This document shows, in pieces, positions 53,186 through 62,289 of a stretch of 64,000 bases of DNA. The notes beneath the pieces were generated by a model that did not search any database, had not been told where the DNA came from, and saw nothing but the letters and a program-made list of their open reading frames with translations. Made by a program: the position numbers and the translations under genes. The DNA comes from Prevotella koreensis (GTDB taxonomy: Bacteria > Bacteroidota > Bacteroidia > Bacteroidales > Bacteroidaceae): assembly GCF_003977605.1 (NCBI RefSeq), contig NZ_RYYU01000001.1:127175-191174 (forward strand), given 5' to 3'. The first letter of the stretch is position 1; the number at the start of each line of letters is the position of its first letter.

Positions 53186-55495
53186 TCAAGTTGTTGTGCA
53201 GCACTTATTTATTTCTTTCTTTATCTTATATACGTAAGCATCGATAACGGCAACGGCTGTGATATTTACAACATCGCGAACAGAACTGGCGAAATCGGTG
53301 AAATGGATAGGCTTTTTAAGTCCCATCTGTATCGGACCAATGATTTCAACATCAGGTGCAAGCATCTGCAACATCTTGTAGGATGAGCGCGCACTCGTAA
53401 GGTTCGGGAACACAAGAGTGTTGACATCCTTGTCTTTAAGACGAGTGAATGGGAATAGAGTGTCACGTTGTTCACGGTCGAGAGCAAATCCAATCTGCAA
53501 TTCTCCGTCAACAGACATTTCCGGATTTTCCTTGTGCAACTGCGCCACGGCATTCCTCACTTTCCTTGAGCCGTCAGAACTATCACTGCCAAAATTGGAG
53601 TGACTCACCATTGCTATCACCGGTTTTTCATTGAAGAAACTTACAGCAGTACAACTGAGTCTTGCCATATCCACAAGTTCCTGCGTGTCAGGGTCACTGT
53701 TTATTAGCGTATCGGCAAGATAAAGCGTACCCTTGGGTGAGTTTATTATATGCATCGTACCGAAATGCTTATACTCCGGACGTATGCCGATAACCTCCTT
53801 GGCCACCTTTGTGGTGTTAGAGTATTTCGTGTAAAGGCCCGTAATGAAAGCATCAGCTTCGCCCGTCTCTACCATCATCATTCCGAAATAGTTGCGTTCG
53901 AACATCTTGTCGTTTGCCTCTTCGAACGTGTATCCGTCACGCTGCAGTTTCTCTGTCAGTATTTTCGCGTATCGTTCCCTCCTCTCCGCTTCTTTATCAT
54001 TACGGAGGTTTATCACTTCAATGCCTTCAAGAGACAGGTCGAGTTCGCCGGCCATCTTATTTATGCGTTCCTCATTGCCGAGAAGTATCGGATAACAGAT
54101 ACCCTCCGCCTTTGCCTGAACGGCTGCACGGAGCATCGTCGGATGTATCGCCTCGGCAAAAACAACTCGTTGCGGATGAGCACTGGCCGTGGAGTATATT
54201 TTCTGAGTAAGTTTTGTTTTCACTCCGAGCATAACACTCAGCGAGTTCTTGTATTCTTCCCAGTCGTCTATTGTTCTGCGCGCCACCCCGCTTTCGATTG
54301 CCGCCTTTGCCACTGCGGCCGATACTTCCGAGACGAGTCGTGGATCGACAGGCTTCGGAATGAAATAGTCGCGACCGAACTTCAGATTGTTTACTTTATA
54401 GACATCATTCACAACATCCGGCACGGGCTGCTTGGCCAAGTCGGCAATGGCATGCACGGCAGCCATTTTCATTTCCTCGTTGATGGCACTTGCATGAACG
54501 TCAAGCGCACCACGGAAGATATACGGAAAGCCGATAACATTGTTTATCTGGTTCGGATAATCCGTTCTGCCTGTTGACATCAACGTGTCGGGACGAGCCT
54601 CAAGCGCATCCTCGTATGATATTTCGGGCTCAGGGTTGGCAAGAGCAAATATTATCGGGTCTTTTGCCATTGTCCTTACCATATCTTTAGAAAGGACATT
54701 GCCTTTTGAAAGCCCCACGAACACATCAGCACCGTTCACCGCTTCGGCAAGTGTATGTAAGTCGCGACGGTCGGTTGCAAAGAGACGTTTCTGCTCGTTC
54801 AGTCCTTCCCTGTCGCTCGTTATCACTCCTTTCGAGTCGAGCATGACGATATTCTCCCGACGCGCACCAAGAGCCATATAGAGTTTTGTGCAACTTACGG
54901 CAGCTGCCCCTGCCCCATTCACCACTATTCTCACATCTTTAATATCCTTTCCGGCCACCTCCAGTGCGTTCTTCAGACCCGCAGCCGAGATGATTGCCGT
55001 GCCATGCTGGTCGTCGTGCATCACAGGAATGTTTAGTGTACGTTTCAGTCTTTCCTCTATATAGAAACATTCCGGAGCCTTGATGTCCTCAAGATTTATT
55101 CCACCGAAAGTGGGAGCAATCTTCTCAACGGCCTCACAAAACTTCACCGGATCTTTCTCATCTACCTCTATATCAAAAACATCTATGCCTCCGTAAATCT
55201 TGAATAGCAATCCCTTGCCCTCCATTACGGGCTTTCCGCTTATCGCTCCAATGTCGCCAAGACCGAGCACTGCCGTTCCATTGCTGATTACTGCCACAAG
55301 ATTTCCCTTGTCGGTATATCTGTAAGCATCATCGGGATTCTTCTGTATCTCCAAACATGGGAAAGCCACACCCGGCGAATAAGCCAGACTAAGGTCTGTC
55401 TGTGTTCTGTGGGCTTTTGTAGGCTTCACCTCTATCTTACCCGGTCTTCCATTTTCATGGTAAGCCAAAGCATCTTCCTTCAAAATCTTCACCAT
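53186..55495 (-). CDS. maeB: NADP-dependent malic enzyme with phosphotransacetylase-like domain
   Basis: This 769-residue protein oxidatively decarboxylates malate to pyruvate. The malic enzyme part (residues about 1-420) has [56 protein letters not shown], the nucleotide site [16 protein letters not shown] and [16 protein letters not shown]. The C-terminal half (about 440-765) is the phosphotransacetylase-like domain found in large MaeB enzymes ([53 protein letters not shown]); it usually acts in regulation rather than catalysis. A possible promoter box, TAACTTTG on the minus strand, lies at 55566-55573. Confidence 0.95.
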   Translation of the reverse strand: MVKILKEDALAYHENGRPGKIEVKPTKAHRTQTDLSLAYSPGVAFPCLEIQKNPDDAYRYTDKGNLVAVISNGTAVLGLGDIGAISGKPVMEGKGLLFKIYGGIDVFDIEVDEKDPVKFCEAVEKIAPTFGGINLEDIKAPECFYIEERLKRTLNIPVMHDDQHGTAIISAAGLKNALEVAGKDIKDVRIVVNGAGAAAVSCTKLYMALGARRENIVMLDSKGVITSDREGLNEQKRLFATDRRDLHTLAEAVNGADVFVGLSKGNVLSKDMVRTMAKDPIIFALANPEPEISYEDALEARPDTLMSTGRTDYPNQINNVIGFPYIFRGALDVHASAINEEMKMAAVHAIADLAKQPVPDVVNDVYKVNNLKFGRDYFIPKPVDPRLVSEVSAAVAKAAIESGVARRTIDDWEEYKNSLSVMLGVKTKLTQKIYSTASAHPQRVVFAEAIHPTMLRAAVQAKAEGICYPILLGNEERINKMAGELDLSLEGIEVINLRNDKEAERRERYAKILTEKLQRDGYTFEEANDKMFERNYFGMMMVETGEADAFITGLYTKYSNTTKVAKEVIGIRPEYKHFGTMHIINSPKGTLYLADTLINSDPDTQELVDMARLSCTAVSFFNEKPVIAMVSHSNFGSDSSDGSRKVRNAVAQLHKENPEMSVDGELQIGFALDREQRDTLFPFTRLKDKDVNTLVFPNLTSARSSYKMLQMLAPDVEIIGPIQMGLKKPIHFTDFASSVRDVVNITAVAVIDAYVYKIKKEINKCCTTT

Positions 55496-55775
55496 AAGTT
55501 CCTATATTTATTGAATTATATTTTTATACTTATATGTTTAAAACAAAGCTAATACTAACTCTGCGCAAAGTTACTAATTATCATTGGAATATCAACGGTA
55601 TGCTCATTAAAAATAATCTGTCGAAAATCATATTTAATAAAGATTATGGATGAAATATTTCAAACTTCCGGTATTATTTATTAAATTTGCCATCGCGAAC
55701 AATGTTTCAATAAGAAACAACTGATTGCAAGAATCATAATACATCAACAAACAAACCAATAAAACACATTAAAAC

Positions 55776-56594
55776 ATGGATACCATAAAGACCTTACTCC
55801 TTGTCTGCCTGTTTGCAACATGGATCGCAGTACCTGCCATGTCGCAGAGCGAAACGAAACATAAAAGCGTGAATATCTCTTTAACAAACCGCCTTTATAA
55901 GGGCAATAGTTTCTTCAAAGCAGACACCAAGCGACCTCTCTATGCACAACAGTCTTGGGTTTTCAACTTGCCGGAGAGAGGCAAAAACTGCAATGCAGTC
56001 AAACTGCAAGCCGAACTGATAAAGGCGTTTTTTAATGGGGAATATGCTTCTTTAGACGCATTATTGTCAGACCTCAAGAACAATTTCCAAGGTGATGGCA
56101 CTTGGCGCAAGGTGGCAAAACAAGGTGTGTCGGAAACCGAAATTTATGACGATTTTGAATATAACCCTTATCCACAATCAACGTATTATTCAATCGACTA
56201 TGTGAAAACCGGAAGAAAAGACATTGCCACTTACCTCCTAACAACAGCTCACGACACTGGAACCGGCAATGCTTCGGGCATTTTTTTCGATAAACGCTAC
56301 ATAATGTACGATCTGAAAACAGGGCGTATCATCAAATTCGAAGACATATTCAAACCCGAAACAGAAGATGCCATTACAAAATTGTTGAAAAAGAAGGCTA
56401 TTAACCTTAATGATTACAGCACATTGACCAGTGAACCTTTACCCCAAATACACACCGATAACTTTTTCATCGATTATGGTTCAAAAACCGTAAGTTTTGT
56501 ATATGACAAGTATGAAGTGGCAGCGGGCTGTGACGGTATTGTAATACTTAAAGTCACTTTCGACACTCTCAGACCGTTTATGAAACACCTTTAG
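55776..56594 (+). CDS. secreted protein with DUF3298/RsiV-like domain
   Basis: A protein of 272 residues with an N-terminal signal peptide (LLLVCLFATWIAVPAMSQ). The C-terminal half follows the DUF3298 pattern seen in RsiV-like proteins: YLLTTAHDTGTGNASGIFFD, then RYIMYDLKTGRIIKFEDIF and FIDYGSKTVSFVYDKYEVA. Function unknown; an exported, perhaps ligand-binding, protein. A -7-like box TAAATTTG lies at 55682-55689. Confidence 0.65.
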   Translation: MDTIKTLLLVCLFATWIAVPAMSQSETKHKSVNISLTNRLYKGNSFFKADTKRPLYAQQSWVFNLPERGKNCNAVKLQAELIKAFFNGEYASLDALLSDLKNNFQGDGTWRKVAKQGVSETEIYDDFEYNPYPQSTYYSIDYVKTGRKDIATYLLTTAHDTGTGNASGIFFDKRYIMYDLKTGRIIKFEDIFKPETEDAITKLLKKKAINLNDYSTLTSEPLPQIHTDNFFIDYGSKTVSFVYDKYEVAAGCDGIVILKVTFDTLRPFMKHL

Positions 56595-56600
56595 AACAAG

Positions 56601-56628
56601 AGGTGTCCACGATTATTCGCGGACACCT
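56601..56628. terminator. hairpin terminator between convergent genes
   Basis: AGGTGTCC-CG and CG-GGACACCT pair around ATTATT. It lies 7 bases after the DUF3298-like gene and about 90 bases before the end of the thioredoxin gene on the other strand. Confidence 0.6.
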
Positions 56629-56715
56629 ACTTATATCGTCAAAACGTTCACATCCATTGTTATACACATCAACAACCGACAGAAGGTTTTAACACACACA
56701 TCAAACTCATAATCT

Positions 56716-57201
56716 CTATTTTCCTTGCGACAAAAGGAGTTTCTGAATCGTAGAGTCCATATCCGTCTTACTCATTGCTCCCTGCATTATTGTCGGCTCT
56801 CCTTCCTTCGGAATGAACAGTAATGTGGGGATTGAACGGATGCCGAATACCGCAGCAAGTTCTTCTTGCTTGTCAACATCTATCTTATAGAAATCAACCT
56901 TGCCGTCATATTTATTAGACATTTCGTCAATAATAGGAGAAAGCATCTTGCAAGGACCGCACCATGTAGCATAGAAATCCACAACTGCAGGCTTATCACC
57001 TTCGAACTTCCACACCTGTGTATTCTTCTCATAGTCGAACACTTTGTTCTTGAACTCTTTTACATTCAATTCCATAATATTTCCTTTCTTTTCTTTATTG
57101 TTATTTGTTTCTTTTTCACTCACAGCACCATCGGTTGTCTTCGATGTGCATCCTGTTGCTAACATTAGCAACGAAATCAGTGCAATTGTAATTTTCTTCA
57201 T
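56716..57201 (-). CDS. thioredoxin, lipoprotein-anchored
   Basis: From the ATG at 57201 (MKKITIALISLLMLATGC) the protein has a lipoprotein signal with lipobox LATGC, a short linker rich in N, K and E, and a thioredoxin domain of about 105 residues with the active site WCGPCKM, the cis-proline segment RSIPTLLF and DFYATW before the active site. It should work as a membrane-attached reductase in the periplasm. An internal ATG after the linker (MELNVKEF) could give a cytoplasmic form as an alternative. The AraC gene is divergent from it. The box TATCTTTG is on the minus strand at 57223-57230. Confidence 0.85.
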   Translation of the reverse strand: MKKITIALISLLMLATGCTSKTTDGAVSEKETNNNKEKKGNIMELNVKEFKNKVFDYEKNTQVWKFEGDKPAVVDFYATWCGPCKMLSPIIDEMSNKYDGKVDFYKIDVDKQEELAAVFGIRSIPTLLFIPKEGEPTIMQGAMSKTDMDSTIQKLLLSQGK

Positions 57202-57396
57202 TGTCTTATAATTTTCTTGATGCAAAGATACAATGTATAAACGATACTTCTATTATCCAAAAAGTACAAAAGATGGTAATATAAGGACAAACCATAATAA
57301 AGTCCCTAATATACCATAAATATTCCCAAATGAACAATATTACATGCCATAAAAACGCTAACTTTGCAGCATAATAAAGTAAAGAAAGGAAACATA

Positions 57397-58266
57397 ATGC
57401 AAATAAACCAGTTTAAATCGGCAGAACCAAAGGCAGTATGCGACTCATCTTTCGAGTTCTGCATCTCGGAATTACAGCCTGACAGCAAAGAAAATAATGA
57501 GGCATACCGCCCGCATACCAGTCAATATTATCGCATAATTTGGTTCATGGATGACGGTGGTGAATTCGAGGTTGACTCCAACCGATATACGTTCTCTGCC
57601 GGAACGTTGTTCTTTCTTACTCCGGGACAGGTCAATGCTTTCGTCAAAGGCAAGACACCCGGCGGCACAGGCATACGCTTCTGCGAGCAATTTCTCAGCG
57701 ATGAGAGTAGCATGGAGAGCATATTCCTGAAATACGACTTGTTTGACACTAACGACCGACTCCCATATATAATAATAGGTGAAGGAGAACGAGAAACACT
57801 TCTAATGCTTCTTAACGCCATGCGACAAGAAATGAACCGCAAAGATGCTTTCGCACATAAAGACTACTTGCAACATCTGCTGCATATTTTCCTTATAACA
57901 ATACAACGCAGAGGAAATAATGAAAACGAGAAACGACTGTGCATAAACTGTCAGGCCGACCGTATTTTCGTGCGTTTCCGTCAACAACTGGAACATAATT
58001 TCCACGAAAAACATTCAGTACAGCATTATGCCGCATTGCTGAATATATCGTCAAAAACACTTACACGCGTAGTGGCAGAGGCCGCAAACACTACACCACT
58101 GAAGATAATAAACAGTCGTTTGGCACTCGAAGCACAACGCTTGTTGCAGTATTCTGACATGAAAGTAAAAGAAATAGCCTATCATCTCGGCTTCGAAGAC
58201 CCATCAAACTTCGTCAAGTTCTTTAAGCGTCAGACCGGCAAAATGCCTACTTCATACAGACTGTAA
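57397..58266 (+). CDS. AraC-family transcriptional regulator
   Basis: A 289-residue regulator with an N-terminal cupin-like sensing part (QYYRIIWFMDDGGEFEVDSN, FLTPGQVNAFVKG) and a C-terminal AraC DNA-binding domain with two helix-turn-helix motifs (HYAALLNISSKTLTRVVAEA; VKEIAYHLGFEDPSNFVKFF, then KRQTGKMPTSYR). I use the ATG at 57397, preceded by AAAGAAAGGAAAC. The box TAACTTTG (57360-57367) lies just upstream. Divergent arrangement with the thioredoxin gene suggests it may control that gene. Confidence 0.85.
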   Translation: MQINQFKSAEPKAVCDSSFEFCISELQPDSKENNEAYRPHTSQYYRIIWFMDDGGEFEVDSNRYTFSAGTLFFLTPGQVNAFVKGKTPGGTGIRFCEQFLSDESSMESIFLKYDLFDTNDRLPYIIIGEGERETLLMLLNAMRQEMNRKDAFAHKDYLQHLLHIFLITIQRRGNNENEKRLCINCQADRIFVRFRQQLEHNFHEKHSVQHYAALLNISSKTLTRVVAEAANTTPLKIINSRLALEAQRLLQYSDMKVKEIAYHLGFEDPSNFVKFFKRQTGKMPTSYRL

Positions 58267-58325
58267 AACCTATCCGCAAATTATAATACTATTGGAACAG
58301 AACATCGTTTCAAACATAACAAGAA

Positions 58326-58364
58326 AAAGGGCAACACCTCTCGATAAGGTGCTGCCCTTTTTCT
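58326..58364. terminator. bidirectional hairpin terminator
   Basis: AAAGGGCA-CACCT and AGGTG-TGCCCTTT pair around TCTCGATA, flanked by A-rich and T-rich runs on the two sides. It is placed between the convergent AraC and spt genes and should stop both transcripts. Confidence 0.8.
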
Positions 58365-58442
58365 TGTCTTATTGTTATCTGTAAACAGATGTTCAGAATC
58401 AAACTTATATATGCTTTGCTCGTGAACACCAAATCCTAATAC

Positions 58443-59630
58443 TTATTTTATGATTCCTTGCTCTACGAATATCTCCTTTAAAGCCTTAACTCCACGTTCA
58501 ACCTGCTCCTCTGTATGAGTTGCCATAAGAGCGAAACGAACAAGCGTATCCTGAGGTGCACAGGCCGGTGGGATGACAGGATTGATAAACACTCCGTTGT
58601 CGAATGCCAACTTGGTTACAAGGAATGTTTTTTCAACATCACGCACATAGAGCGGTATGATAGGACTTTCGGTATCTCCTATCTCGAAACCTTCTTCGCG
58701 GAAACGTCGCAGAGCATATCTCGTCACCTGCCACAAGCGCTCTATACGCTCCGGCTCCTTGCGTATTATGTGCAACGCTTCCCTTGCCGCAGCCGTGGCC
58801 GACGGTGCATTGCTGGCGCTGAAAATATATGTACGGCAGGTGTGTCTAAGAAAGTTTATCGTGTCAAAATCGGCCGCAACAAAGCCACCTATGCTCGCCA
58901 GACTCTTAGAGAATGTGCCCATTATAATATCCACATCGTCAGTAACACCGAAATGGTCACACACACCGCGCCCTTCGCGACCGAACACGCCAAGTCCATG
59001 AGCCTCATCGACATAAAGACTTGCGTTGTATTTCTTCTTCAACTTAACAATTTCCGGAAGATTGGCGAGGTCGCCTTCCATAGAGAACACTCCGTCAACG
59101 ACAATCATCTTTATCGATTCCGGACGGCATTTCTGCAATTGCTTCTCCAAGTCCTCCATATCGTTGTGCTTGTATTTCAAACAAGTGGCAAACGACAGTC
59201 GCCTACCGTCAACGATAGATGCGTGGTTACGGTCGTCACATATTATATAGTCCTCACGACCACATACATTTGCGAGAACGCCGGAATTTACCGAGAAACC
59301 CGTGGAAAATATCAAAGTCTCGTCCTTGCCCTCAAATTCGGCAAGTTCTTTCTCGAATTTCACGTGCAAATCGAGTGTTCCGTTAAGAAAACGACTGCCG
59401 GCACAGCCCGTGCCATACTGGTCTATCGCTGCTTTTGCCGCAGCCTCTACACGCGGGTCGCCAGTAAGTCCTGTATAGGCATTGCTTCCAAACATCAACA
59501 CATGATGACCGCCCATTTCAACCTCTGTTCCTTGTTTACCTACGATTTCTCTAAAATATGGATAAACGCCGAGATTAATAAATTTCTGCGGATCACGGTA
59601 TTTCTTATACCTTTCTTGTAATAGTCCCAT
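58443..59630 (-). CDS. spt: serine palmitoyltransferase (alpha-oxoamine synthase family)
   Basis: This 395-residue PLP enzyme condenses an acyl-CoA with serine, the first step of sphingolipid synthesis, which is typical of Bacteroidales. It shows VLMFGSNAYTGLTGDPR, GSRFLNGTLDLHVKFEKELA, the cofactor contact DEAHGLGVFGREGRG, and the PLP lysine in GTFSKSLASIGGFVA. The closely related 2-amino-3-ketobutyrate ligase and KbL/BioF enzymes have different substrates. The context has no biotin or threonine genes and the sequence looks like the Bacteroides Spt, so I favour that. A minus-strand TATCTTTG box lies at 59678-59685. Confidence 0.85.
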   Translation of the reverse strand: MGLLQERYKKYRDPQKFINLGVYPYFREIVGKQGTEVEMGGHHVLMFGSNAYTGLTGDPRVEAAAKAAIDQYGTGCAGSRFLNGTLDLHVKFEKELAEFEGKDETLIFSTGFSVNSGVLANVCGREDYIICDDRNHASIVDGRRLSFATCLKYKHNDMEDLEKQLQKCRPESIKMIVVDGVFSMEGDLANLPEIVKLKKKYNASLYVDEAHGLGVFGREGRGVCDHFGVTDDVDIIMGTFSKSLASIGGFVAADFDTINFLRHTCRTYIFSASNAPSATAAAREALHIIRKEPERIERLWQVTRYALRRFREEGFEIGDTESPIIPLYVRDVEKTFLVTKLAFDNGVFINPVIPPACAPQDTLVRFALMATHTEEQVERGVKALKEIFVEQGIIK

Positions 59631-59707
59631 TAATGTAATTTAAGAGTAGGTTCCCTACTAAATTTGAATTTAGGCTGCAAAGATACAAAAAAAATATATT
59701 CCAAAGA

Positions 59708-59753
59708 AATAGTGTCCTAAATAATTTTGTAAAAAGTGAAAGAAATTGTTTTC
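59708..59753 (+). repeat. IS4-type left-end fragment
   Basis: AATAGTGTCCTAAATAATTT and the next 26 bases match, with small differences, the left tip of the IS4-family element at 30822. No transposase follows. The shorter 16-base tip is also found at 509-524. Confidence 0.75.
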
Positions 59754-59790
59754 TGTAGAGTCAACCAGCAAGTGCAAAATTACAATACTT

Positions 59791-59915
59791 ACGCGAGTTC
59801 GGGTTAAGAAAGTCTCTATAAAAGTTGGTAATCTCGTTAGTTTTTTGTAACTTTATGGTTGTAAATCAATAACTTACAAAACAACCAAGCGATGATTACC
59901 AAAGACAAAGTTACA
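59791..59915 (+). repeat. IS982 end fragment
   Basis: The inverted repeat ACGCGAGTTCGGG at 59791 and the following 115 bases, including the transposase start and six codons (MITKDK), match the upstream end of the complete IS982 at 33149-34199. After that the sequence is unrelated. This is a third IS982 site in the window. From here to 60180 I see no coding sequence; CTGCC/GGCAG and CCGC/GCGG near 60008-60036 can form a small hairpin. Confidence 0.8.
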
Positions 59916-60211
59916 TAAAATTGCTGTAATATTTGCATAAAGTCGGCAGTTTAACGCAATTGGGCTTGATTATTAAGGACATACGGCGCAAACTGCAGAA
60001 AATCCGCCACCTGCCACGAGGCAGTAATATGCGGATTATTGAAATAGAAAGGTTTTCAAATCGTTACCCGAAAGCAGGGTAACCACCTCCACCAAAAAGG
60101 AGAAAAACAGCGATTTTCCGTGCATCCGTTGCTGTTGCTTTGTTGCTCCATATTTTGCATAGCAGGGTTAGGCTCTTTCATGTTTAATTTTGCAACCAAA
60201 AAGAAGAGGCA

Positions 60212-61435
60212 ATGGCAAGAAGCACATTCAAGGTGCTGTTCTATGTGAACGGCAGCAAGGAGAAAAACGGTATCGTCCCCATCATGGGGCGTGTAACAAT
60301 CAACGGCACGGTGGCACAGTTCAGCTGCAAGCGCACCATCCCGAGGGAGTTGTGGGATGTGAGAGGCAACAGGGCGAAAGGTAGGAGCAAGGAAGCCATC
60401 GCAACCAATCTCTCGCTTGACAACATCAAGGCGCAAATCATCAAGCACTACCAAAGGCTTTCCGATCGTGAGGCATTCGTCACGGCAGAGATGGTGCGCA
60501 ACGCCTATCAGGGGCTTGGCAGCGAGTACGACACCCTGCTCAAATCCTTTGACAGGGACTGCGCCTCCCTGCTCAAGCGTGTGGGCAAGGACAGGAGCAT
60601 GGGGACATACAAGGTGATGCTCAGGGCAAGGGAAAACACGGCGAGGTTTATCCGCTACAAGTACAACCGCAGCGATATGTCGATGCTGGAACTCACCCCC
60701 GACTTCATCAGGGACTTCGCCGTGTACCTCAGCACGGTGAAAGGAAACAGGAACGCCACTATCTGGCTGAACTGCATGTGGCTCAAGGGCGTGGTGATGC
60801 GTGCGCACTTCAACGGCAAGATACCCAGAAACCCGTTCGCGCAGTTCCATGTCAGTCCGAACACGAAGGAGCGTGAGTTCCTTACGGAGGACGAGCTGAA
60901 GGCACTGATGTTGCACGAGTTCGCCGACAGTCACTCCGCCTTCGTGCGTGATTTGTTCGTCTTCGCCTCCTTCACCGCCCTTTCGTTCGTGGACCTGAAG
61001 GAACTCACCACCGACGATATAGTGGAGGTGAACGGCGAGAAGTGGATACTTGCGAGAAGACACAAGACGCATGTTCCGTTCCAAGTGAAGTTGCTTGATG
61101 TCCCCCTGCAAATCATCGAACGATACAGACCGTTTCAGAAAGACAACTCCATATTCGGGGACATCAACTACTGGACGGTCTGCAAGAGGCTCAAGAAAGT
61201 CATCTGCGAGTGCGGTATCACAAAGGACATCTCCTTCCACTGCGCAAGGCACGGCTTTGCGACATTGGCACTCAGCAAGGGCATGCCCATCGAGAGCGTG
61301 AGCCGTGTACTCGGACACACAAACATCGTAACCACGCAACTCTATGCGAAGATAACCACCGAGAAACTCGACACCGACCTCTCCATGCTCGGCAGTAAGC
61401 TCAACGTATCATTCGGCAATATCAAGATAGGATAA
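60212..61435 (+). CDS. IntDOT-like tyrosine recombinase (integrase)
   Basis: A 407-residue integrase: arm-binding N-terminus (ARSTFKVLFYVNGSKEKNG), a SAM-like core-binding part (MLELTPDFIRDFAVYLSTVK), and a catalytic domain. In box I, where most tyrosine recombinases have arginine, this one reads FASFTALSFVDLKEL with serine, as in the CTnDOT integrase IntDOT, which also has a similar length (411 residues). Box II is present as CARHGFATLALSKG and LGHTNIVTTQLYAKI with the histidines, arginine and nucleophilic tyrosine. Base composition is clearly more GC-rich than in the flanking chromosome. It heads the mobile element running to the window end. Confidence 0.9.
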   Translation: MARSTFKVLFYVNGSKEKNGIVPIMGRVTINGTVAQFSCKRTIPRELWDVRGNRAKGRSKEAIATNLSLDNIKAQIIKHYQRLSDREAFVTAEMVRNAYQGLGSEYDTLLKSFDRDCASLLKRVGKDRSMGTYKVMLRARENTARFIRYKYNRSDMSMLELTPDFIRDFAVYLSTVKGNRNATIWLNCMWLKGVVMRAHFNGKIPRNPFAQFHVSPNTKEREFLTEDELKALMLHEFADSHSAFVRDLFVFASFTALSFVDLKELTTDDIVEVNGEKWILARRHKTHVPFQVKLLDVPLQIIERYRPFQKDNSIFGDINYWTVCKRLKKVICECGITKDISFHCARHGFATLALSKGMPIESVSRVLGHTNIVTTQLYAKITTEKLDTDLSMLGSKLNVSFGNIKIG

Positions 61436-61437
61436 CA

Positions 61438-61821
61438 ATGAAAGGGAAAGATACAAACAACAATGCTCGTCAGATAATCACGATGGACGAACACGGGAAC
61501 GTCACTATACCCAACGGCGAGATATGGATGGGCGAGTATGAGATTGCCAACCTGTTTGGCGTGTTCGGACATTCCGTCCGCACGCAGGTCAAGGAAATAT
61601 ACAAGGTCGGGCTGCTGCATCCCTGCACGGCAGAGAGGAACATAAGGGTGGCGGAGGGTCGCTGGCTTGATGCGTACAGCCTTGAAATGGTCATAGCCCT
61701 TGCGTTCCGTATCAGGTCGCAAAGGGCAAAAAGGCTTCGGGAGCATGTCATCGCAATGCTGAACGAACGGCACGAAAGGTTTGTCATGCTCCTTCCTGCA
61801 CGGGCAGGCAGTCCCTGCTGA
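61438..61821 (+). CDS. small mobile-element protein, RhuM/DNA-binding-like
   Basis: A protein of 127 residues, starting 2 bases after the integrase stop. Its centre (GEIWMGEYEIANLFGVFGHS, then VRTQVKEIYKVGLL and WLDAYSLEMVIALAFRIRS) resembles the N-terminal part of RhuM-like and similar phage regulator proteins, in which a helix-turn-helix-like region is followed by R-x-R-S. It has the same GC-rich composition as the integrase. Function not established. Confidence 0.65.
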   Translation: MKGKDTNNNARQIITMDEHGNVTIPNGEIWMGEYEIANLFGVFGHSVRTQVKEIYKVGLLHPCTAERNIRVAEGRWLDAYSLEMVIALAFRIRSQRAKRLREHVIAMLNERHERFVMLLPARAGSPC

Positions 61822-61844
61822 AACGCCTTGACAGAGGTTTATAG

Positions 61845-61884
61845 AGGTTTATCCCCTTGTGTCGATGGGGAATAAACCTTTTTC
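61845..61884 (+). terminator. terminator after the integrase operon
   Basis: AGGTTTAT-CCCC and GGGG-AATAAACCT pair around TTGTGTCGAT, followed directly by TTTCTTTTTG. From here to 62289 (about 400 bases) I see only a possible -7 box, TAACTTTG, at 62245-62252. Confidence 0.7.
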
Positions 61885-62289
61885 TTTTTGGGTGGTTGAA
61901 GGGCAGGGATAACAGTCAGGGACGAGTCGTATAGGACTGCCGAGAAAAGAAAAACATACCGAACACAACTTCTTTTATTTTGATGAATTGATGAATATTG
62001 ATATAATATGATTGAATATCAAGCGATTGCAAGTTCATCAACATATCATCAGACGCTTGCGAACGATGAAAGAAAAAGGCATTTTCCCTTTTTCAGCAAC
62101 CCTCGACAAATCCTGCAAAATTATCCTCCTGTTCCCCTCAATTCTTGCTCCGCACCTCCCTGCTTTCCCCTGTTTTTATTCCATTCCGTTTTTCTTTCAC
62201 CGTTCCGCGCCATTCTTCACAAGTAGTTTTCCGAACGATGTCCGTAACTTTGCACGATGCTATATATCAACCATTTAAGCAAGAAAGAA

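Noticed and set aside
53750..54577. A 275-codon plus-strand open frame
   Set aside because: Antisense of malic enzyme; the composition is that of a shadow frame.
58515..59621. A 368-codon plus-strand open frame
   Set aside because: Antisense of serine palmitoyltransferase, which has all PLP-enzyme motifs.
60056..61339. A 427-codon minus-strand open frame
   Set aside because: It lies opposite the integrase, whose catalytic motifs are clear. The histidine- and valine-rich translation resembles no protein and follows from GC-rich codon usage on the other strand.
62012..62278. An 88-codon plus-strand frame before the primase-helicase
   Set aside because: Low-complexity translation (FPFSATLDKS, FHRSAPFF) and a better explanation as a leader region with a promoter-like box near its end.
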